62,820 bases of DNA, from the NCBI GenBank assembly GCA_005878095.1, contig VBNH01000063.1, positions 1 to 62,820 of the forward strand, written 5' to 3'. This document shows positions 1-11,288 of this stretch, piece after piece; positions within the stretch are counted from its first letter, which is position 1, and each line of letters begins with the position of its first letter. The notes under the pieces were generated by a model, which was not told where the DNA came from, searched no databases, and was given only the letters and a program-made list of their open reading frames with translations. The DNA is from Gammaproteobacteria bacterium. Lineage in GTDB: Bacteria > Pseudomonadota > Gammaproteobacteria > Steroidobacterales > Steroidobacteraceae. The position numbers and the translations under genes were made by a program.

Positions 1-840
1 ATGGCGGCGCTCGGCGTGCGCAACATCGCCGGCTTCAACCGGCGGGTGAAGGATGCCAGCGACGCCGGCAGGCCGATCCGCGATCCGGTGATGCTGCTGC
101 GGGCCGCCAACGACCCGAGCATCGATCAGACCCGGGTCCTGGACCTGACGCCGCTCCCCTACGTGGTGGTGGTGATCGATGAGTTCGCCGACCTCATGAT
201 GATCGTCGGCAAGAAGGTGGAGGAGCTCATCACGCGCCTGGCCCAGAAGGCGCGCGCTTCGGGCATTCACCTGGTGCTGGCGACCCAGCGACCTTCGGTC
301 GATGTGATTACCGGACTCATCAAGGCGAATATTCCTTGCCGCATCGCCTTCCAGGTTTCGGCGCGGGTCGACTCGCGCACCATTCTCGACCAGATGGGAG
401 CGGAGACGCTGCTCGGACACGGCGACATGCTGTATCTGCCCCCGGGCACCTCGCTCCCCACGCGCGTGCACGGCGCGTTCGTGTCCGACCAGGAAGTGCA
501 TCGCGTGGTGGAGGCGCTGAAGACGCCGCAGCCGCCGAGCTACATCGAGGAAGTGCTGTCCGGACCGAAAGGCCCGATTGCGGGACTGTCGTGGGAGGAG
601 GGCGAGAGCAACGGCGGCACTGGCGGGGAGGATGCCGAGCAGGATCCGCTGTACGACGAGGCGGTGCGGATCGTGACAACCGAGCGCAAGCCCTCCATAT
701 CGTACGTGCAGCGGCGGCTGAAGATCGGCTACAACCGCGCCGCGCGGCTGCTGGAAGGCATGGAGCAGGCGGGCCTCGTCGGCCCGCTGCAGACCAATGG
801 CGCACGCGATGTGCTGGCGCCCGCGCCGCCGGAGGACTAA
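1..840 (+). CDS. ftsK: DNA translocase FtsK, C-terminal part (5' end outside window)
   Basis: This is the C-terminal 279 residues of the FtsK motor, which pumps DNA at the division septum and activates XerCD at dif. The Walker B stretch [11 protein letters not shown] lies near residues 56-66, followed by the RecA-like core segment [12 protein letters not shown] near 95-106. The winged-helix gamma domain that reads KOPS sites fills about residues 215-275 ([18 protein letters not shown]). The Walker A motif and membrane domain must lie upstream of base 1, so the ATG at base 1 is taken as internal. FtsK followed by lolA, rarA and serS is the usual gammaproteobacterial order, which supports the call. 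Confidence 0.95.
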   Translation: MAALGVRNIAGFNRRVKDASDAGRPIRDPVMLLRAANDPSIDQTRVLDLTPLPYVVVVIDEFADLMMIVGKKVEELITRLAQKARASGIHLVLATQRPSVDVITGLIKANIPCRIAFQVSARVDSRTILDQMGAETLLGHGDMLYLPPGTSLPTRVHGAFVSDQEVHRVVEALKTPQPPSYIEEVLSGPKGPIAGLSWEEGESNGGTGGEDAEQDPLYDEAVRIVTTERKPSISYVQRRLKIGYNRAARLLEGMEQAGLVGPLQTNGARDVLAPAPPED

Positions 841-844
841 TAAG

Positions 845-1567
845 GTGTCGCCGCACCTGCCGCTCAAGGAGCCCGCGCGGCGGTGGCGGGTGCTGCCCCC
901 CGCGGCGTGGCTGCTGCCCGCGGCGTGGCTGCTGCCCGCGCTCGCTGCGGGCGTCGCCGCGCAGGCAGCCGCCACCCCGCTTGACAGTTATCTCGATGAT
1001 CTCAGGACGCTGCGGGCGCGCTTTCTGCAGACGCTCGTCGATGCGCACGGCCGCGAAATCGACCGCGGCACCGGCACGCTCATCGTGGCGCGCCCGGGGA
1101 AGTTCAGCTGGGAGATCCATCGGCAGCGCCCGGCCGCCGGCGATGACCCCGGCCACACCGGCAGCGGCGGTCAACTCATGGTTTGCGACGGAACCAACCT
1201 GTGGTTTCTCGACCGCGACCTCGAGCAGGTGACCGTGAAGCCGGTCGACGCCGCCCTCTCGGCCACTCCCGCCATGTTGCTCGCGGGCGTGGCGGACCTG
1301 CACCAGAGCTTCAGCATCACCCCCGCCGGGCAGCGCGAGGGGCTCGAGTGGATGCTGGTGGAACCGCGCGGCGCCGAGGCGGATTTCCGCAGCGCGCTGT
1401 TCGGCTTCGCGCACCGGGATCTGAAACGCATGATCTTCGAGGACAAACTCGGCCAGACCGCGACCATCAGTTTCGAGAAAATCGAGCGCAATGGTCCGGT
1501 GGCCCCGGCCGAGGTGAGCTTCACGCCGCCCGCGGGCACCGACGTGATCGGCACACCCCGCAAGTGA
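845..1567 (+). CDS. lolA: Outer-membrane lipoprotein carrier protein LolA
   Basis: LolA is the periplasmic chaperone that carries lipoproteins from LolCDE to LolB. The 240-residue product starts at a GTG 5 bp after ftsK. It has an unusually long, Ala/Leu-rich signal region (about residues 12-42) followed by the family's typical opening LDSYLDDLRTLRARFLQT. The segment PGKFSWEIHRQ matches the LolA strand in which an amine-bearing loop follows the Phe-rich core. The signal contains an exact 18-bp tandem duplication. The start could also be a little downstream. Position between ftsK and rarA supports the call. Confidence 0.9.
   Translation: MSPHLPLKEPARRWRVLPPAAWLLPAAWLLPALAAGVAAQAAATPLDSYLDDLRTLRARFLQTLVDAHGREIDRGTGTLIVARPGKFSWEIHRQRPAAGDDPGHTGSGGQLMVCDGTNLWFLDRDLEQVTVKPVDAALSATPAMLLAGVADLHQSFSITPAGQREGLEWMLVEPRGAEADFRSALFGFAHRDLKRMIFEDKLGQTATISFEKIERNGPVAPAEVSFTPPAGTDVIGTPRK
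901..936 (+). repeat. Two exact 18-bp tandem copies inside the lolA signal-peptide region
   Basis: Bases 901-918 and 919-936 are identical and in frame, so six codons (Arg/Ala-Ala-Trp-Leu-Leu-Pro) are doubled. This lengthens the hydrophobic core of the LolA signal peptide. It looks like simple slippage duplication. Confidence 0.85.
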
Positions 1568-2892
1568 GCGCCTCGCCCGACCCCGGGGAACACGATCCGC
1601 TGCGACCGCTCGCGGACCGGATGCGCCCGCGCTCACTGGGCGAGTTCATCGGCCAGCAACACCTGCTGGGCCCCGGTAAACCCTTGTCCGCGAGCATCGC
1701 CACCGGACAACTGCACTCGCTGATCTTCTGGGGCCCGCCGGGCACCGGCAAGACCACGCTCGCGCGGCTCATCGCCCGGGCCTCCAACGCGCAGTTCATC
1801 GCACTCTCTGCCGTCATGGCCGGGGTGAAGGACATCCGCGCCGCGGTGGAGGCGGCACGCGCCGTGCGCGCCCAGGACGGGCGACCCACGCTGCTGTTCC
1901 TGGACGAGGTGCACCGTTTCAACAAGGCGCAGCAGGATACCTTCCTGCCGTACCTGGAGGACGGCACGCTCACTTTCGTGGGCGCGACCACCGAGAATCC
2001 GTCCTTCGAAGTCATCAGCGCGCTGCTGTCGCGCGCCCGCGTGTACGTGCTGCGGCCCCTGTCGGTGGAGGACCTCACCGGGCTGCTGCAGGCGGCGCTG
2101 CAAGATCCGCAGCGCGGACTGGGCAAGGAGCAGCTGCAGGCGGAACCGGCGGCCGTGGATCTCATTGCGCGCGCCGCCGACGGCGATGCGCGCCGGGCGC
2201 TCAACATGCTGGAGCTGGCCGCGGGCCTGATGGAGGCCGGCGGCGCCGCGCGCCTGCTCACCCTCGCGGTGGCGCAGGAAGTGGCCTCCGGCGGGCAGCG
2301 CCGCTTCGACAAGGGCGGTGATCAGTTCTACCAGCAGATCTCCGCGTTGCACAAGGCGGTGCGCGGCACCGATCCCGACGCGGCGCTCTACTGGCTGTGC
2401 CGCATGCTCGACGGCGGCTGCGACCCGCGCTATATCGCGCGGCGGGTTACGCGCATGGCGGTGGAGGACATCGGACTCGCCGATCCGCGCGCGCTCGCGC
2501 TGGCGCTGGATGGCTGGGAGGCTTACGAGCGCCTCGGGACCCCGGAAGGCGAGCTGGCGGTCGCCACCGCGGTGGTGTATCTCGCCTGCGCGCCCAAGAG
2601 CAACGCGCTGTACGTCGCCATGGGCGAGGCGATGGCGGACGTTGGCGAGTTCGGCACGCTGGACGTGCCGCTGCGGCTGCGCAACGCACCGACGCGCCTG
2701 ATGAAGAACTTAGGTCACGGGCGCGATTACCGGTACGCGCACGATGAGCCCGAGGCTTTCGCCGCCGGGGAGCGCTACCTGCCGGATGAGATGCCGGATC
2801 GGCGATACTATCGTCCCGTTCCCCGTGGCCTGGAAGTGAAAATCAGCGAGGCACTCGCGCGCCTGCGGGCCCGGACCGCAGCGAAAGGCTGA
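1564..2892 (+). CDS. rarA: Replication-associated recombination protein A (AAA+ ATPase RarA/MgsA)
   Basis: RarA is a clamp-loader-like AAA+ ATPase that acts at stalled forks with SSB. The 442-residue product begins at a GTG overlapping the lolA stop (GTGA at 1564-1567). Walker A GPPGTGKTT is at residues 57-65 and Walker B LLFLDEVHRF at about 110-119; the sensor region FVGATTENPSFE follows. The C-terminal tetramerisation region continues to RLRARTAAKG. Length and motif order match the family. The neighbours lolA and serS are the standard partners. Confidence 0.95.
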   Translation: MSASPDPGEHDPLRPLADRMRPRSLGEFIGQQHLLGPGKPLSASIATGQLHSLIFWGPPGTGKTTLARLIARASNAQFIALSAVMAGVKDIRAAVEAARAVRAQDGRPTLLFLDEVHRFNKAQQDTFLPYLEDGTLTFVGATTENPSFEVISALLSRARVYVLRPLSVEDLTGLLQAALQDPQRGLGKEQLQAEPAAVDLIARAADGDARRALNMLELAAGLMEAGGAARLLTLAVAQEVASGGQRRFDKGGDQFYQQISALHKAVRGTDPDAALYWLCRMLDGGCDPRYIARRVTRMAVEDIGLADPRALALALDGWEAYERLGTPEGELAVATAVVYLACAPKSNALYVAMGEAMADVGEFGTLDVPLRLRNAPTRLMKNLGHGRDYRYAHDEPEAFAAGERYLPDEMPDRRYYRPVPRGLEVKISEALARLRARTAAKG

Positions 2893-4973
<2,081 letters not shown>

Positions 4974-5000
4974 CCTCGATGGGCGTTTGAAGGAAACAGC

Positions 5001-6389
5001 ATGCCTGAGCTCAGCCGCTCACTGCAGCCACGCCACGTCACCATGATCTCGATCGGCGGGATCATCGGTGCCGGCCTGTTCGTCGGCAGCAGCGCCTCGA
5101 TCGCCGCCACCGGGCCCGCGATCGTGCTGAGCTATCTCATCACCGGGACGCTGGTGCTCCTGGTGATGCGCATGCTGGGCGAGATGGCGCTCACGCTGCC
5201 GGCGGTGCGCTCGTTCAGCGAGTTCGCGCGCGCCGGCCTGGGTCCGTGGGCGGGGTTCGTCGCCGGCTGGCTGTACTGGTATTTCTGGATAATCGTCGTG
5301 CCGGTGGAGGCCATCGCCGGCGCCAACATCCTGCACGGCTGGCTGGGTCTGCCGTCGTGGCTCCTGGGACTGGTGCTGATGGGCGTCATGACCGGCGTTA
5401 ACCTGATGTCGGCGCGCTCCTACGGCGAATTCGAATTCTGGTTCGCATCGATCAAGGTGGCGGCTATCCTGGTGTTCATCGCGCTCGCGGCTGCCTACGC
5501 CTGCGGCTTCACCTCCGCGAGCGGGCCGACCTTCGCCAATCTCACCGCCCACGGCGGCTTCATGCCCAAGGGCTTGCTGTCGGTGCTCGCCGGGGCGGTG
5601 ACGGTGTATTTCTCCCTCACCGGCGCGGAGATCGTCACCATCGCCGCGGCCGAGTCGCAGGAGCCGGCGCGCGCGGTGGCGCGCATGAGCAGCTCGGTGA
5701 TCGTGCGCATCCTCACCTTCTACGTCGGCTCGGTGCTGCTGATCGTCACGGTGGTGCCGTGGGTGCGGGTGCACGCCGGGGAATCGCCGTTCACGCTCGC
5801 GCTCAGCACCATGCACTTCAAATGGGCCAGCCTCGCGATGAGCGCGATCATCCTCACCGCGGTGCTGTCGTGTCTGAACTCCGCCTTCTATGTCTGCTCG
5901 CGCGTGCTGTTCGTGCTGGCCGAGCACGGCGATGCCCCGCAGTGGCTGGTGCAGCTGAACGAGCGCCGGGTGCCGACACGCTCGGTGTGGATCGGAAGCC
6001 TCGCGGGGGTGCTCGGCATACTCGCGGCGATCACCTCATCGCAGACGGTGTTCGCGTTCCTGGTGAACGCCTCGGGGGCGCTGATGGTATTCGTGTACAT
6101 GATCATCGCCGTGGCGCACATGCGCCTGCGGCGCGAGCGCGAGGCGCGCGGCGCCCCAAGGCCGGCGCTGTCGATGTGGCTGTTTCCGTGGGCGAGCTAT
6201 GCTGCGATCGGCGGAATGGCTGCGGTGCTGATCGCCATGGCATTCACGCCCGGGGAGCTCGCGAGCGAGCTGCGCTGGAGCGTCGTGGCGCTCGCGGTGG
6301 CGGTCGTCGCCTTCCTCATCGTGGACGCGCGGCGCCGCTCGCACGCCGTGACCCCGGCGCCCGCCGGGCCGGGTGCGGATCGCTCATGA
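5001..6389 (+). CDS. APC-family amino acid permease
   Basis: This 462-residue integral membrane protein has about 12 hydrophobic segments. The first helix carries the APC signature ISIGGIIGAGLFVGSS, and the sequence LGEMALTLPAVRSFSEFARAGLG is typical of the amino acid transporter (AAT) subgroup that includes AroP, GabP and AnsP. It should import an amino acid with protons. An RBS-like GAAGGAAA precedes the ATG. It sits between an IclR regulator and an exported molybdenum hydroxylase. Aromatic or GABA-type substrates are the likeliest, but the substrate is not resolved. Confidence 0.85.
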   Translation: MPELSRSLQPRHVTMISIGGIIGAGLFVGSSASIAATGPAIVLSYLITGTLVLLVMRMLGEMALTLPAVRSFSEFARAGLGPWAGFVAGWLYWYFWIIVVPVEAIAGANILHGWLGLPSWLLGLVLMGVMTGVNLMSARSYGEFEFWFASIKVAAILVFIALAAAYACGFTSASGPTFANLTAHGGFMPKGLLSVLAGAVTVYFSLTGAEIVTIAAAESQEPARAVARMSSSVIVRILTFYVGSVLLIVTVVPWVRVHAGESPFTLALSTMHFKWASLAMSAIILTAVLSCLNSAFYVCSRVLFVLAEHGDAPQWLVQLNERRVPTRSVWIGSLAGVLGILAAITSSQTVFAFLVNASGALMVFVYMIIAVAHMRLRREREARGAPRPALSMWLFPWASYAAIGGMAAVLIAMAFTPGELASELRWSVVALAVAVVAFLIVDARRRSHAVTPAPAGPGADRS

Positions 6390-8563
6390 GTACGCCCGCG
6401 GCGCTCACGCGGCGGCAGTTCGTGCTCACCGCGGCCGCGGTGGGCGGGGCGCTGGTGCTTGGCGTCGTGCTGCAGCGCCGGCGGCGGCGGCTCATGCCAG
6501 GCGGCGGCGCACCCGCCCGCGGGGCGCTGAACGCCTACGTGCGCATCGAGCCGGGCAACCGCATCACCCTCGTGATGCCCAAGGTCGAGATGGGGCAGGG
6601 CACCTTCACGTCACTGCCGATGCTGATCGCCGAGGAGCTGGAGGTCGACCTTGGCGCGGTCGTCGTGGAGGCCGCCCCGCCCGACCCGGCCGTCTATGGT
6701 TTCGCAGTCGACCCGGCTGCCCCCGAGGGCATCGAACGAGACCAGTCGACCGGCACCTCGCTCTCCATCATCCAGTGCTGGACGCCGCTGCGGCGGGCGG
6801 GTGCGGCCGCGCGCCTGATGCTGATCCAGGCGGCGGCGAAGCGCTGGCGTGTGCCCATCGACACCTGCCACGCGCAGCGCGGCGAAGTGATCCACGCTGC
6901 CTCCGGCCGACGCTTGAGCTACGGCGCGCTGGCCGCCGCCGCCGCGGCGCTGCCGGTGCCGGCGGCGCCACCGTTGAAGGCCGCGAAGGATTTCCGGCTC
7001 ATCGGTCGCGTCACCCCAAGGCGGGACACGCCGCAGAAGGTGGACGGCAGCGCGGTGTTCGGCATCGACGCACGTCCGCCGAACTCGAAGGTGGCGCTCA
7101 TCGCGCTCTCGCCCGTCGAGGGCGGGACGATCGCCGGGCTCGCAGCCGATGCGGCTCTCGCCGTCCGCGGTGTGAGACAGGTGGTGAATGAGGGTGATGC
7201 GCTCGCGGTGGTGGCGGACGACACCTGGGCGGCCATGCAGGGCATGAAGGCGCTGGCGCCGCGCTGGAACGACGGAGCGAACGCGGCCGTACAACAGGCG
7301 GCCATCGTGGCGGACCTGGAAGCCGCCGCTCATGAGCCCGGCGCGGTGGCCGCCAGCAAGGGCAAACTCGAGGAGGCAGCGACGCACGCGACGACCCACG
7401 TGGAGGCGGTCTATCACCAGCCATTTCTCGCCCACGCGACCCTCGAGCCGATGAACTGCACGGTCGATTGGCGCGAGGACGAGTGCGAGATCTGGGTCGG
7501 CACCCAGGCATGCGATCGCGCGGTGGCGAAGCTGGCAGCCCTGGGCCTCAAGCCCGAACAGATCCGCTTGCACAGCCATCTCATCGGCGGCGGCTTCGGG
7601 CGGCGCCTGGAGGTGGACGGCATCGTGCTGGCGGCGCGCATCGCGCGGCACGTGCAGGGCCCGGTGAGGGTGCTGTGGACTCGCGAGCAGGACATCCAGC
7701 ACGACCGCTACCGACCCTACTATGTGGATCGGCTGTCCGCGTCGCTGGATGCGCGCGGCATGCCTGTCGCCTGGCGCCATACGATTGCGGGCGCCGGATT
7801 GTGGGCGCTGTACTACGGCGAGGAAACCGTCAGGAACGGCGTAGACCCCGACGCGGTCACGTCGGCCGCCGATCTGGTCTATCCGCTGGAGAACATGGAA
7901 GTGCGCTTCGTGCGCCGCGACCCTCCGGGGGTGCCGACGGGCTGGTGGCGTGGGGTCGGTCCGACCCGCAGCGTATTCGCGGTAGAGAGTTTCATGGACG
8001 AGTTGGCGGCGGCGGCCCAGCAGGACCCGGTGCGCTACCGCCGCGCGCTGCTCAAGGACCCGCGCATGCGCGCGGTGCTCGATCTCGCGGCCGATCGCGC
8101 CGGATGGGGCACGGCGCTGCCCGCCGGCGGCGGGCGCGGCGTGTCTCTCCAGTTTGCCTTCGGCAGTTACCTCGCGCAGGTCGCCGAGGTCAGTGCCGGC
8201 GCCCAAGGTCAGCCGCGCGTCGAGCGCGTGGTGTGCGCCATGGATTGCGGGCAGGTGGTGAACCCCGACGGGGTGCGGGCGCAACTCGAGGGCGGCGCCA
8301 CTTTTGGCCTGAGTGCCGCGCTCGGCAACGAAATCACGATCGCCAACGGGCGCGTGCAGCAGAACAACTTCAATGATTTTCCGTCGCTGCGGATCTCCGC
8401 AGCGCCGCGGGTCGAAGTGCATCTGGTGGCGAGCGGGGAGAGTCCGGGTGGTGTTGGCGAGACCGGCACCTCCTGCGTCGCCGCGGCGCTGTGCAACGCG
8501 ATCTACGCCGCCAGCGGCAAGCGCGTGCGCACGCTGCCGGTCAGCCGCGGTTTGCATGCTTGA
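6386..8563 (+). CDS. Tat-exported xanthine dehydrogenase/isoquinoline oxidoreductase-type molybdopterin subunit
   Basis: The 725-residue product begins with a Tat leader (LTRRQFVLTAAAVGGALVLG at about residues 8-27) and continues with two aldehyde oxidase/xanthine dehydrogenase molybdopterin-binding halves. The conserved Gly-rich GGGFGRRLEVDG and the C-terminal GGVGETGTSC, whose Glu (about residue 692) is the catalytic-base position, are both present. This matches the IorB-like group of exported Mo hydroxylases. The start ATG overlaps the permease stop (ATGA), so the two genes are probably co-transcribed. The usual small 2Fe-2S subunit is not adjacent and was not seen elsewhere in the window. 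The substrate is unknown. Confidence 0.85.
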   Translation: MSTPAALTRRQFVLTAAAVGGALVLGVVLQRRRRRLMPGGGAPARGALNAYVRIEPGNRITLVMPKVEMGQGTFTSLPMLIAEELEVDLGAVVVEAAPPDPAVYGFAVDPAAPEGIERDQSTGTSLSIIQCWTPLRRAGAAARLMLIQAAAKRWRVPIDTCHAQRGEVIHAASGRRLSYGALAAAAAALPVPAAPPLKAAKDFRLIGRVTPRRDTPQKVDGSAVFGIDARPPNSKVALIALSPVEGGTIAGLAADAALAVRGVRQVVNEGDALAVVADDTWAAMQGMKALAPRWNDGANAAVQQAAIVADLEAAAHEPGAVAASKGKLEEAATHATTHVEAVYHQPFLAHATLEPMNCTVDWREDECEIWVGTQACDRAVAKLAALGLKPEQIRLHSHLIGGGFGRRLEVDGIVLAARIARHVQGPVRVLWTREQDIQHDRYRPYYVDRLSASLDARGMPVAWRHTIAGAGLWALYYGEETVRNGVDPDAVTSAADLVYPLENMEVRFVRRDPPGVPTGWWRGVGPTRSVFAVESFMDELAAAAQQDPVRYRRALLKDPRMRAVLDLAADRAGWGTALPAGGGRGVSLQFAFGSYLAQVAEVSAGAQGQPRVERVVCAMDCGQVVNPDGVRAQLEGGATFGLSAALGNEITIANGRVQQNNFNDFPSLRISAAPRVEVHLVASGESPGGVGETGTSCVAAALCNAIYAASGKRVRTLPVSRGLHA

Positions 8564-8584
8564 GCTTGGTGTGAGCTTTTGACT

Positions 8585-8599
8585 ACAGTGCCGCACTGT
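8585..8599. promoter_or_regulatory. Perfect inverted repeat ahead of the TonB receptor gene
   Basis: ACAGTG-CCG-CACTGT is an exact 6-bp inverted repeat with a 3-nt spacer (15 bp in all), centred about 40 bp before the receptor ATG. The size suits a dimeric regulator such as the IclR protein encoded at 4167. That link is inference. Confidence 0.4.
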
Positions 8600-8632
8600 C
8601 GGTGTGGCGTAACAAGAACGGAGTGGGGACAT

Positions 8633-11146
8633 ATGCGGCTTATTCATGACGGCAGGTCCGGGGCGGCGCACATACTGCTCGGGGCGCCATACGTTGCGTT
8701 AACGTTGCTCGCCGGCGTCCCCGGCGCGAGCCGGGCGCAGGAGCAGACGCAGGGGAGCGAAACGAGCGCCGGGCCCTTGCAGGAAGTCATCGTCACCGCC
8801 ACGCGCCGCGCGGAAAGTCTCAGCAGGGTACCCATCAGCGTCACGGCGCTGACGCAGGAAGGCCTCGATGAGCGCGGCGTCAAGGACTTCTCGGAAGTCG
8901 CGCGCTTCACCCCGGGAGTGAACTTCGACAACTCCGGCACCAACAACATCTCCATCCGCGGCATCTCCGGATCCGGAGGCGCCGGCACCACCGGCATCTA
9001 TCTCGACGACACGCCGATCCAGATGCGCGCGCTGGCCTTCAACCCGGACGAGGCGCTGCCGAAGTCCTTCGACATCGAGCGGGTGGAAGTGCTGCGCGGT
9101 CCGCAGGGCACCCTGTTCGGTGCCGGTTCCGAGGGCGGCACGGTACGCTATATCACCGTCCAGCCCAGCCTGACTAAGACCAGCATCTACGGCCGCAGCG
9201 AATTTTCTGCCACCCAGTACGGCGATCCGAGCTACGAGGCGGGGGCGGCGATCGGCGGGCCGCTGGTGCAGGGCACCTTCGGCGCCCGTTTCGCGATATC
9301 GTACCGCCACGATGGCGGCTGGATCGATCGGATCGATCCGATCACGCTGCAGACCGCGCAGAAGAGAGCGAACTACAACGACACCTGGCTGCTGCGGTTG
9401 GCGGGCGCGTGGGCCCCGAATGAGAAGTGGACCGTCACCCCGGGGATCTACTATCAGAACCAGCAGAAGAACGACATTGCCAACTACTGGCCGTTGTATT
9501 CCGATCCCAGCAGCGGGCGCTTCGTAAATGCTGATCCGTCGCGGCGGGGCACCCCGGACAAGTTCTACCTGACCTCGCTCAGGATCCAGGGGGATCTCGG
9601 CCCCGCGCAGCTGATCTCCAACACCTCGTACTACCACCGCCGCGAGCAGACCGGCTACGAAGGCACGCTCTACAACCTCGGGTTCTATCAGACCTTCATG
9701 GGCGACTGCCCAGTAGGAGGAACTGGCTGCCTGCTGGACAACACGGGCGTGCACCTGCCGGCGGGTGCGACCGACTACCGTTCCCCCGCGACGGTCGACA
9801 ACGGCCAGCAGAACATCACCCAGGAGATTCGCCTGCAGTCGGCCGAACCGAATGCGAGGCTCCTGTGGACCACGGGGGTGTTCTTCGCCGAGAACCGTCA
9901 GAGCTATCTCGAGCAGATCCACGACCCGCAACTCAATGCACTCACCATGGCGGTGGTCGGGGTGCCGTACACCGACGTGTTCTGCTATCTCGATAGCAAC
10001 GGCAACTGCACCGGCCCGGACACCTACGACCCGCGTTTCCCGTTTGACTCGTATTTCCTTAAGACCAACGCCAAGGACGAGCAGTACGCGCTGTTCGGCG
10101 AGCTGACGTACGGGTTCACCGACCGGCTCAAGGGCACGCTGGGAGCGCGCTTCTCGCGCGTCAAATATTCCTTCGACACGCTGACTGGAGGCCCGCAGCT
10201 GTTCGCGCCGACCGCGCCCGGCTCGGGCAGCAACCAGGAGAACGCCTTTACGCCCAGGGTAGGGCTGCAGTTCCAGATGGACCCGAGGGATATGTACTAC
10301 TTCACCTACGCCAAGGGATTCCGGCCGGGCGGTGCGAATAACCCGCTGCCGCAGGCCGCCTGCTTGCCGGATTTTCAGACGTTCGGCATCACGGCGGCTC
10401 CGACCACCTTCAGCTCCGATTCAGTCAACAGCTTCGAGATCGGCGCGAAGAACAACATCACCAACCGGGTGAAGATCGCGAGCAGCATCTACTACATCCG
10501 CTGGAACAACATCCAGCAGACGGTCGTCCCGCCCGTCTGCCAGATCTCCTTCATCGACAACCTCGGTCAGGCGGTGGCCAAGGGAGCGGATCTGCAGGCC
10601 GAGATCGCGCTCACCGAGCGCTTCACCGTCGAGCTCGCCGCCGGCTACACCGATGCCCGCTACTCGCGCGATTCAAAGTTAAGTCCCAACTCGACGACCG
10701 GCCCGGTGGTCGCCAGCGGCGATGCCATCACCAGCGTCGCGAGCGAGCTCGGCGGCGGTCAGCCGACGGCGCCCGTGAGCGTGACCGCGGGCCTGGAGTA
10801 CAAATTCAGCGCCTTCAGTCATGCGACATTCGTGCGCGCCGATGCCGAGTACTATGCCCGCGCCAAGTGGCCGACGCCGGGCCAGGACCCGACTACGCTG
10901 CAGTCTGACGCGGCCGCCTTCGTGGTCCCGGGCACCACCCGCACCAGCGTCCGCGGCGGGGTGGATTTCGGCGGCTGGCAGGTGGCGGCTTTTGTGGACA
11001 ACCTCACCAACGCTCACCCGCTGACCGACTACAACTACACGATCTGCCCGCCGACCAGCGCCACCTGTGCAGGAAGCGATCGCCTGCAGCGGGCGTACAC
11101 GCTCAGACCCCGGACGTTCGGCATCACCGCGATATTCCGCCAATAG
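8633..11146 (+). CDS. TonB-dependent outer-membrane receptor
   Basis: The 837-residue product has a signal peptide ending near ASRAQEQ, a TonB box-like EVIVTATRR near residue 47, a plug domain (VPISVTALTQEGLDERGVKD through VEVLRGPQGTLFGAGSEGG) and a long beta-barrel with the usual C-terminal strands (TLRPRTFGITAIFRQ). The ATG at 8633 is chosen because GGAGTGGGGA precedes it. The plug and barrel resemble the large family of receptors in sphingomonad- and Steroidobacter-type bacteria that take up organic compounds rather than a known siderophore. The substrate may be that of the Mo hydroxylase just upstream (inference from position). Confidence 0.93.
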   Translation: MRLIHDGRSGAAHILLGAPYVALTLLAGVPGASRAQEQTQGSETSAGPLQEVIVTATRRAESLSRVPISVTALTQEGLDERGVKDFSEVARFTPGVNFDNSGTNNISIRGISGSGGAGTTGIYLDDTPIQMRALAFNPDEALPKSFDIERVEVLRGPQGTLFGAGSEGGTVRYITVQPSLTKTSIYGRSEFSATQYGDPSYEAGAAIGGPLVQGTFGARFAISYRHDGGWIDRIDPITLQTAQKRANYNDTWLLRLAGAWAPNEKWTVTPGIYYQNQQKNDIANYWPLYSDPSSGRFVNADPSRRGTPDKFYLTSLRIQGDLGPAQLISNTSYYHRREQTGYEGTLYNLGFYQTFMGDCPVGGTGCLLDNTGVHLPAGATDYRSPATVDNGQQNITQEIRLQSAEPNARLLWTTGVFFAENRQSYLEQIHDPQLNALTMAVVGVPYTDVFCYLDSNGNCTGPDTYDPRFPFDSYFLKTNAKDEQYALFGELTYGFTDRLKGTLGARFSRVKYSFDTLTGGPQLFAPTAPGSGSNQENAFTPRVGLQFQMDPRDMYYFTYAKGFRPGGANNPLPQAACLPDFQTFGITAAPTTFSSDSVNSFEIGAKNNITNRVKIASSIYYIRWNNIQQTVVPPVCQISFIDNLGQAVAKGADLQAEIALTERFTVELAAGYTDARYSRDSKLSPNSTTGPVVASGDAITSVASELGGGQPTAPVSVTAGLEYKFSAFSHATFVRADAEYYARAKWPTPGQDPTTLQSDAAAFVVPGTTRTSVRGGVDFGGWQVAAFVDNLTNAHPLTDYNYTICPPTSATCAGSDRLQRAYTLRPRTFGITAIFRQ

Positions 11147-11288
11147 CCGGCGGGCGACGCCTCAGGTTCCGCAGTAGGCATGTGCGGCGCACGTCGGCGC
11201 GCCCCGCGCTGCGGCCTTTTGAACCCACGGCCGGATTTGCGGCACTCACAGCACGTCGGAGTTCTTAAAAAGACCAAGGAGTGCAGTC

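Noticed and set aside
320..1636. Long antisense reading frames opposite ftsK/lolA, serS, the Mo hydroxylase, soxA and others
   Set aside because: They are mirror frames of GC-rich genes, full of Arg/Ala/Gly/His, without recognisable family sequence or ribosome sites.
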